From positions 3,894 to 67,893 of the forward strand of contig CAMVJE010000007.1 in assembly GCA_947167745.1 (NCBI GenBank): a stretch of DNA of 64,000 nucleotides, in the 5' to 3' direction. How positions within the stretch are numbered: the first letter of the stretch is position 1; each line of letters opens with the position of its first letter. The notes beneath the pieces are model-generated. The model was not told the DNA's origin, searched no databases, and was given only the letters and a program-made list of their open reading frames with translations. A program made the position numbers and the translations under genes. Shown here one piece after another: positions 41,326-49,359 of this stretch. Origin of the DNA: an uncultured Treponema sp. (lineage in GTDB: Bacteria; Spirochaetota; Spirochaetia; Treponematales; Treponemataceae).

Positions 41326-41904
41326 ATGAAAATTTACAAATTAGGCGAAGAAGTTTTAAGAAAAAAGGCTCTTCCAGTTAAGGAAGAAGAAATCAATGAT
41401 TCTCTCCGCGAGACATTCAACGAAATGTTTGAGACTATGCTGGAGGCAGACGGCGTTGGTTTGGCCGCTCCTCAAATCGGAGATTCCCGCCGTTATTTCG
41501 TAATCATTTCTGACGATGAAGTGCGTCGTGTTTTCGTAAATCCTCAGATTGTCGCCACAAGCAATGATTTGTGCGATTATGACGAAGGCTGCCTTTCTTT
41601 GCCAGGTTTTAACGAAACGATTAAACGCCCGTCAAAAGTTACGGTTCAGGCTCTCAACGAAAACGGAAAGCCCTTCACCCTTGAAGCAGATGGACTTTTG
41701 GCTCGAATCATACAGCACGAGTACGACCATCTTGAAGGAATCGTTTACATCGACCGCGGAGACCCGAATTTTGCGGCTGAAGTAACCGAAAAAATGAAAA
41801 AACGCCTGGAGCGTTCCGCTAAAAAAGAAGCTGAAAAAGCTAAAAAAGCCGCAAAAATCGCTGCTAAAATTGCCGCAAAAGAAGCGAAAAAGGCTTCAAA
41901 ATAA
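41326..41904 (+). CDS. def: Peptide deformylase (Def) with a lysine/alanine tail
   Basis: 192 residues from the ATG at 41326 (GGAGA upstream). Removes formyl from nascent N-termini. All three motifs are present: GVGLAAPQIG, EGCLSLPG (metal Cys) and QHEYDHLEG (two metal His and catalytic Glu). The catalytic part ends near residue 155. The last 35 residues are an added basic helix made of KKEAEKAKKAAKIAAK-type repeats, uncommon in Def and perhaps for ribosome binding. Followed by fmt after 6 bases. Confidence 0.95.
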   Translation: MKIYKLGEEVLRKKALPVKEEEINDSLRETFNEMFETMLEADGVGLAAPQIGDSRRYFVIISDDEVRRVFVNPQIVATSNDLCDYDEGCLSLPGFNETIKRPSKVTVQALNENGKPFTLEADGLLARIIQHEYDHLEGIVYIDRGDPNFAAEVTEKMKKRLERSAKKEAEKAKKAAKIAAKIAAKEAKKASK

Positions 41905-41910
41905 AAGCCC

Positions 41911-42885
41911 ATGCAAAGTTTAAAAATCATTTACGCAGGCTCACCCCTGGCTTCAAGTATCGTTCTTAAAAATCTCATCGCCGCTCAAAAAGAATGCGGA
42001 TTTCAGATTGCGGGAGTCCTTACAAATCCTCCTGCAAGCCGGGGCCGACACTCTGAGCTGATTCCCACGGAAGTCGCTGTGGTGGCGCGGGAAAATAATA
42101 TTCCTGTCTTTGAATTTGACCACCTTATGAGCGAGGCCAGGGATTCAATTTCTCCATTGGGCGCGGATTTGCTCGTCTCTTTTGATTACGGCCGCATTTT
42201 CGGGCCAAAATTTCTCGCTCTTTTCCCGCTTGGCGGAATCAACCTGCATCCAAGTGCCCTTCCAAAATATCGAGGCTGTACTCCGGTTCCAGCGGCTATC
42301 CTCAATGGCGATAAAAGTCTTGGAGTCACGGTACAAAAGCTGGCTCTGGCAACTGACGAAGGCGACATTCTCGCACAAACAGAAATTCCTTTGGACGGCA
42401 GCGAAACAACTCTTTCTCTGATGGACGGCGATGGCAAGTCAAGCGCAGTCACGGACGCGGGAGTTAAACTCCTCAAAAAAGTCCTTAAAGAAATTTCCAA
42501 TTCTGATTCAGAAATTCTTGGAAAAAAGCAATCTGGCGAAACCAGCTACACGGAATTCCTCAAAAAAGATGACGGAAAAATCGACTGGAATGAAAGTGCT
42601 TCCGTCATTGAAAGAAAAATCCGGGCATTCACGCCCTATCCACTTTGTTTTTCTTCCTTTAACGACATTCGGGTCACAATTCTTAAGGCCAAAGTGGGGG
42701 AAGGGAGCTCTTCCGAAAAGGCCGGCACTGTTCTTCCATATCGAAAATCTGTCGGCATCGAAATTGCATGTGGTGACGGTTCAATTCTTGTCGTAAGTGA
42801 ATTACAGCAGGAGAAAAAAAAGGCCATGGACTATAAGTCTTTTCTAAATGGTGCTAGAAATTTTGTTGGTTCTATATTAGAGTAG
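41911..42885 (+). CDS. fmt: Methionyl-tRNA formyltransferase (Fmt)
   Basis: 324 residues. Formylates initiator Met-tRNA using 10-formyl-THF. The catalytic region INLHPSALPKYRGCTP (Asn-His pair and substrate loop) and the later Asp in LATDEGDILAQTEIPL are present. A C-terminal OB-like domain follows (about 215-320; FTPYPLCFSSFNDIRVTILKA). The def-fmt order is the usual translation-start pair. Confidence 0.95.
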   Translation: MQSLKIIYAGSPLASSIVLKNLIAAQKECGFQIAGVLTNPPASRGRHSELIPTEVAVVARENNIPVFEFDHLMSEARDSISPLGADLLVSFDYGRIFGPKFLALFPLGGINLHPSALPKYRGCTPVPAAILNGDKSLGVTVQKLALATDEGDILAQTEIPLDGSETTLSLMDGDGKSSAVTDAGVKLLKKVLKEISNSDSEILGKKQSGETSYTEFLKKDDGKIDWNESASVIERKIRAFTPYPLCFSSFNDIRVTILKAKVGEGSSSEKAGTVLPYRKSVGIEIACGDGSILVVSELQQEKKKAMDYKSFLNGARNFVGSILE

Positions 42886-42941
42886 AAGAACTCTTATTCC
42901 GAGAATTTTTCGGAGTTTTAATCAAAAGACGGACTAAATAA

Positions 42942-43988
42942 ATGAAAATTAAGAATCTTAAGAATCTTAAGCCCAAAGAACTAGCGGAAAATCTTAAAAA
43001 TGAAGGAATTAAAACTATTTCCGCAATCAATGAGAATAAAAAACCATTTTTGCTTGTGGTGATTCTTGGTCTGGTGCTTATGTTTGCAATCTGCTGGATT
43101 ACATTTTTTGCAACTGTACGAGGCCCTGAGCAGGTTATGGTTCCCAATCTTGAAGGAAAGGAACTCACTACGGCACTCCAGGAAATGCAGGTTAAAGAGT
43201 TGTATCCCAAAATTCAGCTCAAGTATACAGATAATCCTGATGATGCCGGTAAAATCCTCGCTCAAAATCCAGAGAGCGGCTCAATCGTAAAAGCTGGCCG
43301 AAGAATTACCCTTACTGTTAGCCGGGGAACAATTCTTGATCATGTAGAAAATTACATTGGTCAGAATTTCGATGAGGTAAAAATTAATCTTCAGACAATG
43401 TTTACAGGTTCAACACGCCCGCTTATCGTGCTTGCAGAACCAAGTTACAAGGCTGACCAGAGTGCAGCCGGTACCATTCTTGCTCAGGATCCTCCAGAAG
43501 GCACGATAATTTCAAATCCTGTTACAGTTAAATTGATTGTCAGTCGTGGTCCCGAATACGAAAACACACGTGTTCCCAAAATTACAGGTCTTGATGTGGC
43601 ACAACTGCTGCCGATTATGGCCTCTTCAAAAGTAGTCTTTGATTTTACATCGCATATTGCAGCCAATAATGAAAAGGAAGGCACTGTTACAAGTCAGCAG
43701 GAACTTTCAAATCAGTATGTTCCAAACTATGCACGTGTAACGGCAGAAATTGCCCTGCCCAAAAAACAAAATGATAACGAGTGTATTGGTCTATTTAGTG
43801 CAAACCTTCCAAATTATCCCTATGCTGTTGAGATGACGCTTGAATATTCAAAAGATGGTGTGCGAACACAAATCATTACAATAAAACATACGGGCGGCTC
43901 GGTCACAATACCTTATATTGCACAAAAAGACAGTGAATTGATTCTTTCGATTGCTGGAAGAACGGTTGCGCGTCAGATGGTCGAGTAG
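42942..43988 (+). CDS. PASTA-domain membrane protein
   Basis: 348 residues. Basic N-terminus with a 9-base repeat (AAGAATCTT twice), one membrane segment at about 37-58 (LLVVILGLVLMFAICWITFFA), then three PASTA domains outside the inner membrane: VMVPNLEGKELTTALQEM..., a middle domain starting DHVENYIGQNFDEVKINL, and TRVPKITGLDVAQLLPIM.... A short C-terminal beta domain ends it. There is no kinase domain, unlike PrkC/PknB. PASTA domains bind peptidoglycan fragments, so a cell-wall-associated role is likely. Downstream of def-fmt, where other bacteria often carry the PASTA kinase. Confidence 0.88.
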   Translation: MKIKNLKNLKPKELAENLKNEGIKTISAINENKKPFLLVVILGLVLMFAICWITFFATVRGPEQVMVPNLEGKELTTALQEMQVKELYPKIQLKYTDNPDDAGKILAQNPESGSIVKAGRRITLTVSRGTILDHVENYIGQNFDEVKINLQTMFTGSTRPLIVLAEPSYKADQSAAGTILAQDPPEGTIISNPVTVKLIVSRGPEYENTRVPKITGLDVAQLLPIMASSKVVFDFTSHIAANNEKEGTVTSQQELSNQYVPNYARVTAEIALPKKQNDNECIGLFSANLPNYPYAVEMTLEYSKDGVRTQIITIKHTGGSVTIPYIAQKDSELILSIAGRTVARQMVE

Positions 43989-44000
43989 CGGAGCAAAGAG

Positions 44001-45680
44001 ATGATACTGAACCTAATCAATTTTGCCGGTAGTTTGTGTTTCCTGCTTTACGGCATGAAACTTATGAGTGACGGAATCCAAAAGAGCGCGGGTCAAAAAT
44101 TACAGGCTGCCCTCGCTTTTATGACTGGGAATCGTTTTGTCGGGCTTTTGACAGGCTGTATTCTCACAATGATTATTCAGTCTTCCGGTGCAACTACGGT
44201 TATGCTGGTCAGCTTCGTAAATGCGGGCCTTGTTTCGGTCACTCAGGCAATTGGTGTTATCTTCGGTGCAAACATCGGTACTACGGTCACGGGCTGGATT
44301 GTTGCTCTGGGTTCAAGTTTTGAAATCAAAGACTATGCTGTTCCAATTTTCGGCTTAGGTTATCTTCTTTACATACTCAAACGCTTAAAATCAAGAGAAG
44401 GCTTATGGCTCGCTATTATGGGCTTCGGTCTTCTCTTTTTTGGTCTCGGCGGACTCTCGGACTTTTTCGCCGTTCCAGATGTAAAATCCTTCGTCATCCA
44501 CTTTATCGATGCCGTGAACGGTTTTGGCGTAATCAGCTATGTCATCGGCCTTTTTATAGGAATTATCCTTACTGCCCTTATTCACTCTTCTTCTGCAATG
44601 TCGGCAATCGTTATCGGTATGGCAGTGGCAATGTCAAAAGAAGGAAATGCCAGCATCGAGGAGCTCAACGAATTCTGGCGTTTCGGTGCCGTTATGATTA
44701 TCGGAAGCTCGGTCGGCTCAACTGTGGACGCGATTCTTGCGGCTATCGGTGCCAACGCAAATGCAAAACGCACGGCGGCTGTTCATGTTCTTTTCAATGT
44801 TGCTACAGTTATCATTGCGCTTATTTTCTTCAATCCTTTTATGGCTTTCGTTGAATTTGTTTCACCGGGTCACAATATTGTTTTCAGAATCGCCATGCTC
44901 AATACGGCCTTTAAGCTCATGGGTACGGTGATTTTTATTCCTTTCGTCAATCAGATTTCAAAATTTGTCGGCATTCTTATTAAAGACGATAAAATTCCTG
45001 AAGGCACGGTTTACAAGCTTGAATTCAGCGAGCGTATGGCTATTGAGTCACCGGAAGGCTGTGTTTTCCGTGCTCAGAGCGAAGTTAAGCTTTTCTCAGA
45101 CAAGGTTGCCCAGATGTTTGATGAATTGCAGACGGGCTTTGCAAATTTCAATTCTGATTTTGTCACTGGCGGCTACGAGGAAATCGTCAAAACCGAAGAT
45201 TATTGCGACCAGATGAACGAGCAGCTTACCCAGTATCTTGTCCGTTGTACTCACCTGCATCTTTCCGACGAGGCAAAAGACAATGCCGCTCTTATGATGC
45301 AGCTTATCTCCGAAATGGAAGCTATGGCCGATGGTTGTCTCAATATCGCTTACCAGCTTAAAAAGGCAATCGAAAAAGAAATGAAGTTCAACAAAGAAGA
45401 TTTTGATCGCTTGCTCCCTTACTTTGAGCTTGCCCGACAGCTTATGTTCTTCATCTACAAGAATGTTTCAAAGATTCAGCGTCTTACCCCGGATCAGTTC
45501 CAGTTTGCCAGCGAGCTTGAGCAGCAGATTGACGATGAGAGAATCGCCCTTCGTAAACTTGCCCGAAGCCGTCTTGAAAGCGGTGGTGATGTCCGCTCAG
45601 AGCTTTTGTACATGGACATTATCCGCCAAATCGAGAAAATCGGTGACCGCTGTTTCGACGCAGCCGGCGATTTGAGATAA
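44001..45680 (+). CDS. Na/Pi cotransporter family protein with PhoU-like tail
   Basis: 559 residues. Two repeated transport halves carrying QSSGATTVMLVSFVNAG and HSSSAMSAIVIGMAVA (the QSS signature of the NptA/SLC34 type), about eight membrane helices, then a cytoplasmic PhoU-like helical domain (about 350-555). It imports phosphate with sodium, or regulates phosphate via the PhoU part. It begins 12 bases after the PASTA stop. Confidence 0.92.
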   Translation: MILNLINFAGSLCFLLYGMKLMSDGIQKSAGQKLQAALAFMTGNRFVGLLTGCILTMIIQSSGATTVMLVSFVNAGLVSVTQAIGVIFGANIGTTVTGWIVALGSSFEIKDYAVPIFGLGYLLYILKRLKSREGLWLAIMGFGLLFFGLGGLSDFFAVPDVKSFVIHFIDAVNGFGVISYVIGLFIGIILTALIHSSSAMSAIVIGMAVAMSKEGNASIEELNEFWRFGAVMIIGSSVGSTVDAILAAIGANANAKRTAAVHVLFNVATVIIALIFFNPFMAFVEFVSPGHNIVFRIAMLNTAFKLMGTVIFIPFVNQISKFVGILIKDDKIPEGTVYKLEFSERMAIESPEGCVFRAQSEVKLFSDKVAQMFDELQTGFANFNSDFVTGGYEEIVKTEDYCDQMNEQLTQYLVRCTHLHLSDEAKDNAALMMQLISEMEAMADGCLNIAYQLKKAIEKEMKFNKEDFDRLLPYFELARQLMFFIYKNVSKIQRLTPDQFQFASELEQQIDDERIALRKLARSRLESGGDVRSELLYMDIIRQIEKIGDRCFDAAGDLR

Positions 45681-45702
45681 AGTTTGCACGAAAACAGATT
45701 CT

Positions 45703-45722
45703 CGGTTATAATAAGCTAACCG
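45703..45722. promoter_or_regulatory. Palindrome over the DtxR-gene promoter
   Basis: CGGTTATAATAAGCTAACCG, 6-bp arms, contains the TATAAT -10 box (45707-45712) of the DtxR-family gene. It shares CTAAC half-sites with the operator at 46180-46197; probable autoregulation. Confidence 0.55.
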
Positions 45723-45740
45723 TTTTTTTTGGAGGATAGA

Positions 45741-46103
45741 ATGTACGAGTCGGGCGAAGATTACCTCGAAGCAATATTAAGATTACAGTTAGAAAACGGA
45801 TTTGTTCGCTCCGTAGATGTGGCAAATAAACTCGCTGTTTCGCGCCCAAGTGTCAGTCGGGCAATGGGCCTGCTCGAAAAAGACGGCTATGTTGAATTTG
45901 GTATGGGGAACATGCTTAAACTTACCGACAAGGGCCGGTCTAAAGCTGAAGATATTTACAATCGTCATAAATTGTTAACAGTCTTCTTGCAGAAAATTAC
46001 TGGTCTTCCGGAAGATCAGTGTGAAGAAAATGCCTGTCGTGTTGAACATCAAATCGATGCAGATGTAGTCAAAGGAATTCAGAACTGGGTCGATAAAAAT
46101 TAA
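45741..46103 (+). CDS. DtxR/TroR-family metal-dependent regulator
   Basis: 120 residues from the ATG at 45741, with GGAGG 5 bases upstream; a TTG at 45729 overlaps that SD and is rejected. Winged helix (YLEAILRLQLENGFVRSVDVANKLAVSRPSVSRAMGLLEKDGYV) and dimerisation/metal domain (AEDIYNRHKLLTVFLQKITGL...EENACRVEHQID), with the conserved Glu/Cys/His metal ligands in ENACRVEH. Lacks the SH3 domain, as in MntR/TroR. Responds to Fe or Mn. Two operator-like palindromes are adjacent. Confidence 0.92.
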   Translation: MYESGEDYLEAILRLQLENGFVRSVDVANKLAVSRPSVSRAMGLLEKDGYVEFGMGNMLKLTDKGRSKAEDIYNRHKLLTVFLQKITGLPEDQCEENACRVEHQIDADVVKGIQNWVDKN

Positions 46104-46141
46104 ATTCCCTTCCTATTGTTACATTTGGCTAACAAAAGTTG

Positions 46142-46170
46142 TTGACAAAAAATCAGAAAAATGGTTTAAT
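46142..46170 (+). promoter_or_regulatory. Strong promoter of a short RNA gene
   Basis: TTGACA (46142-46147), exactly 17 bases, TTTAAT (46165-46170). The operator at 46180-46197 covers the expected start site. Confidence 0.75.
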
Positions 46171-46179
46171 GAATATGAA

Positions 46180-46197
46180 AGTTAGCTATACCTAACT
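46180..46197. promoter_or_regulatory. DtxR/TroR-type operator
   Basis: AGTTAGCTATACCTAACT, near-perfect 18-bp palindrome with TTAG/CTAA arms as in DtxR-class boxes. It spans about +3 to +20 of the promoter just upstream. A half-site TTGGCTAAC precedes the -35 box (46124-46132). Confidence 0.65.
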
Positions 46198-46287
46198 ATT
46201 TTAGTACCTCTTTAAGAAATTGCTTTTTAAGTGATTTCAGCGGAGTGAGTTTATCGGGTGCTGTAGGTAGAGATGCAGCATCCAATG

Positions 46288-46342
46288 AATACCGGGGTCT
46301 TGAAATTTTGACTGTTTCTTCAAGATACCCGGTATTTTTTTT
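46288..46342 (+). terminator. Terminator of the candidate small RNA
   Basis: Stem AATACCGGGGTCTTGAA with TTCAAGATACCCGGTATT (one bulge), loop of 14, T8 tail. Very stable. Confidence 0.88.
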
Positions 46343-46388
46343 GATTTTTATCTTGTCTTCAGTTAATTTTTTCTATTATATTTAGCCT

Positions 46389-47516
46389 ATGAAAAAATTA
46401 CTTCATTTTCTTGCAGTTATTGGAATTGCCCTTGTTGGAATTATTGCAGTCCTCTCACTTTTTGCCTTTGTTTTTCTAAAAGTATGGAAGCCGTTTGGCG
46501 GTAAAGCCAGCAAGGCTGACCGAAAGAATTACGCCGAGCGAGCCGCCAATTTTGACGGAAAAAAATTCCACAATGAAGAAGATTTTTCTGCAGTCATTGA
46601 TAAAAATGCCGCTCCAGACCCCCTTACTTTCTCAAAACGGCAGCCACGCCCTGATTTTGAATTTCCTGTAAAGATGCCTGACTATCTGTCTGAGCCAGAA
46701 AGCCGCCTGCCAGTTGAAGATTTTCGGGTTACCTGGTTCGGTCATTCATCTCTCCTTTTGCAAATGCATGGCATGAATATTTTGATTGACCCGGTTTTCT
46801 CAGAGATGATTTCGCCGGTAAGTTGGGTTGGAAGCAAAAGATTTTCACATTCTCCGGTAAGCGTTGCCCAATTGCCTGAAATTGACATTCTTATTCTTTC
46901 CCATGATCATTATGACCACCTGGATTACGATGTGATTCGTGAAATCGATCCGAAAGTCAAACAGTATATCGTGCCCTTAGGCGTTGAAAATCACCTCAAA
47001 CGCTGGAAAGTAAAGGCCGAAAAAATCACGAACATGGCATGGTGGGAAGAAACAGAAATCAACGGGCTTACGATTGCCTGTACGCCAGCCCAGCATTTTT
47101 CTGGCCGCAAACTCGTTGACAACATGACGACCCTTTGGTGCAGCTGGGTTTTAAAAGACGATTATCACAAGATTTTTGAAAACGGAGATTCAGGATTTGC
47201 CCCGCATTTTGAAAAAATTCACGAAAAGTACGGAGATTTTGATTTTGCCCTTATGGAATGCGGTCAGTACGATGTTCAGTGGCCGAAAGTGCACATGTTC
47301 CCGGAGCAGTCGGCTCATGCCGCAAAACTTTTGGGAGCGAAAGTCGTACAGCCAATTCACTGGGGAGCGATTGTTCTTTCCCGACACGGTTGGGACGACC
47401 CTGTTGAGCGCTTTTTGCTTGCCGCAGAAAAAGAAAATCTCACAGTAATCACGCCCTACATAGGCCAGACCGCAAGATTGGAAACTCCGTCCTTGTTCAT
47501 GGAAAGATGGTGGTAG
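46389..47516 (+). CDS. Membrane-anchored metallo-beta-lactamase-fold hydrolase (UlaG/NAPE-PLD-like)
   Basis: 375 residues. N-terminal anchor (HFLAVIGIALVGIIAVLSLFAFVFL), then an MBL fold: VTWFGHSSLLLQMHGMNILIDPVFSE, ILSHDHYDHLDY (HxHxDH-type metal motif), PAQHFSGRKL, a later FENGDSGFAPHF (metal Asp), and the C-terminal His in VQPIHWGAI. NAPE-PLD/YtnP-like proteins hydrolyse phosphodiester or lactone bonds; the substrate is not predictable. There is no SD before the ATG, and TATTATAT lies only about 13 bases upstream, so the mRNA may be leaderless. Confidence 0.9.
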   Translation: MKKLLHFLAVIGIALVGIIAVLSLFAFVFLKVWKPFGGKASKADRKNYAERAANFDGKKFHNEEDFSAVIDKNAAPDPLTFSKRQPRPDFEFPVKMPDYLSEPESRLPVEDFRVTWFGHSSLLLQMHGMNILIDPVFSEMISPVSWVGSKRFSHSPVSVAQLPEIDILILSHDHYDHLDYDVIREIDPKVKQYIVPLGVENHLKRWKVKAEKITNMAWWEETEINGLTIACTPAQHFSGRKLVDNMTTLWCSWVLKDDYHKIFENGDSGFAPHFEKIHEKYGDFDFALMECGQYDVQWPKVHMFPEQSAHAAKLLGAKVVQPIHWGAIVLSRHGWDDPVERFLLAAEKENLTVITPYIGQTARLETPSLFMERWW

Positions 47517-47604
47517 GGAGCCGTTCGCATGGCGAAAAAACTCACAAGGTGAGTTTTTAGGCGAGTCTCGGCGAAGGCTATGCATGAGCCGCGGGGTTCT
47601 AACG

Positions 47605-49332
47605 CTATTGCGCTGATTTTACATATTCGATTGCGCTATCAGCGGCGATTTTGCCGAAAATACAGTAATCTGCAACGGCATTTCCTCCCAAACGGTTTGC
47701 TCCGTGCACACCACCGGTGACTTCACCAGCCGCAAAAAGACCTGGAATTGGCTTTCCGCTTTTGTTTATGACCTCTGCTTTCGTGTTGATTTTGAGGCCA
47801 CCCATTGTGTGATGGACTGCAGGTTCAATTTCAATTGCGTAGTATGGTCCTTCAGCAAGTGATTTTTCCATGCTGGCAGGATTACGCTTAAAGTCCGGAT
47901 CAATTTTTTTTACAACATAGTCATTATATTTTTTTATTGTGTCCTCAAGAATCGTTGGATTAACTTCTATTTTTTTTGCAAGTTCAGAAATTGTTTGTGC
48001 TGAAATCATTACAGTCGTATATTCTTCGATTGCCTTTAGGGATTCCCGAATATTTTGATTAAATATGATGAATGCAGTGTGTCCATCTGATTTTAGAATG
48101 GCATTAGATACAATATCTCTATTTTCCATTTCATTTACAAAGCGTTTTCCTAAATGATTCACTAGAATTGCACCATTGCCACGAACGGCTTCAGTAATCA
48201 TTATTCCTGTATGTACGACAACAGTAGGGTGGGTCTGAATCTGTTCCATTTGCACGAGAGCGGCATTAAATTTTTCGACCATGGAGAACGCGTCGCCGGT
48301 TGCCCCAGGATGGTTTGTTGTGGCGAATTTTGCCAGTGTCGGCTGATAAGTGGTAATCAAATCCGGGTTAGCACCAAATCCGCCTGAGGCGATAATTACC
48401 GCATTTGCATTGACATTGTATTCGCCTTCGCCAGTACTTATTCGTAATCCAGATGCTTTGCCTTCATCAGAAGTGATATCTACAACTTTGTGTTTAAGAC
48501 GGATTTCTGCTCCCTGGGCTAATGCTGCTTTCTTTAGAAGTGGAACAAGGTGTTCTCCGATAGCACCTCCTCCCTTTGGACGATGGATTCGTTTATTTGT
48601 TGCGCCGCCAAACATGCCCACATCACTTAAATCTGCTCCAATAAGAGGAGACTGAAGCCATTCAACTATTGAAGCTGACTGATTAACGAGAGTGTGAACT
48701 AAATCAGGGTCATTTAAGAATTTTCCACCAATCATCGTATCATTGAAAAAAACTTCCGTTGAATCCTTAATACCCAGGCGCTGCTGTTCTTTTGTATAAG
48801 CGGCATTGATTCCGCCTGTGGAGAAATTTGAATTTCCGCCAACTATTGAAAGTTTCTCAAATACAATTACTTTTGCGCCCTTTGAAGCAGCTTCTGTTGC
48901 GGCAGTAAGGCCGGCTCCTCCTGCTCCAATAATTGCAATATCGCAGTCTACGTCATTTAATTTTGGCTGGGGGATTTTAGTTCCTTTTGCCTGAGCGACG
49001 GCCGCATCAAGAGCGTCCAATAGACCGTCTGAAGTGATTGTTGCGCCACTAACGATGTCAATATTGCCGGTTTCGCCGTCTTCAATGAATCTTCTTAAAA
49101 TATGCTCTTTAGCCTTGCCTGAAATTTCTGGAGTTTCTTTATCACTGATTATTTTTGCATCAGTAATCATTCCGTCAGTAATGGTAATTGAGACTTTGAT
49201 TTCATCATTTCGGCCGACTCCTACTCCGGTAAAAGTTCCGTCATGCATAACAGATTCCTTTTCTCGACAAGCATTTAAAGAAAAAAATACGAAAAAGAGT
49301 AAAACAGAATAAAGAAATTTTTTAAGTATCAT
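47605..49332 (-). CDS. Lipoprotein fumarate reductase-type flavoprotein (FMN-binding + FAD domains)
   Basis: 575 residues. Lipoprotein signal (LFFVFFSLNAC). FMN-binding domain with flavinylation motif SGATITSDG (about 93-101; covalent FMN on Thr via ApbE). FAD_binding_2 domain from about 128 (DIAIIGAGGAGLTAATEAA). Active-site motifs match soluble fumarate reductases: IQTHPT, MITEAVRGNGAI, GKRFVNE, HHTMGGLKI and HGANRLGGNA. His and Glu at the first two sites fit fumarate rather than urocanate reductase. No haem domain, so electrons must come through the FMN. A periplasmic terminal reductase in an operon with a BMP protein and an HD-GYP receptor. Confidence 0.9.
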   Translation of the reverse strand: MILKKFLYSVLLFFVFFSLNACREKESVMHDGTFTGVGVGRNDEIKVSITITDGMITDAKIISDKETPEISGKAKEHILRRFIEDGETGNIDIVSGATITSDGLLDALDAAVAQAKGTKIPQPKLNDVDCDIAIIGAGGAGLTAATEAASKGAKVIVFEKLSIVGGNSNFSTGGINAAYTKEQQRLGIKDSTEVFFNDTMIGGKFLNDPDLVHTLVNQSASIVEWLQSPLIGADLSDVGMFGGATNKRIHRPKGGGAIGEHLVPLLKKAALAQGAEIRLKHKVVDITSDEGKASGLRISTGEGEYNVNANAVIIASGGFGANPDLITTYQPTLAKFATTNHPGATGDAFSMVEKFNAALVQMEQIQTHPTVVVHTGIMITEAVRGNGAILVNHLGKRFVNEMENRDIVSNAILKSDGHTAFIIFNQNIRESLKAIEEYTTVMISAQTISELAKKIEVNPTILEDTIKKYNDYVVKKIDPDFKRNPASMEKSLAEGPYYAIEIEPAVHHTMGGLKINTKAEVINKSGKPIPGLFAAGEVTGGVHGANRLGGNAVADYCIFGKIAADSAIEYVKSAQ

Positions 49333-49359
49333 TTAAGGTCTCCCATGAAGCATATATTT

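Larger units (their letters stand above)
46177..46342 (+). ncRNA. Candidate metal-regulated small RNA
   Basis: A promoter, an overlapping DtxR-type operator and a strong terminator delimit a transcript of about 165 nt with no credible ORF. It folds into an 8-bp hairpin GGGTGCTG / CAGCATCC (46256-46283) and a terminator with AATACCGGG...CCCGGTATT (46288-46336) and T8. The region before (46198-46250) is unstructured and could be the pairing part. Inference: a RyhB-like sRNA. Alternative: a regulated leader of the gene at 46389, although the terminator and 46 bases in between argue for a separate RNA. Confidence 0.6.

Noticed and set aside
47605..49332. Urocanate reductase (UrdA), attractive because hutH is in the window
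   Set aside because: The sites that distinguish UrdA (Tyr and Asp in my recollection) are His (IQTHPT) and Glu (ITEAVRG) here, as in fumarate reductase, and hutH is 19 kb away on an unrelated transcript. Only an assay would settle it.
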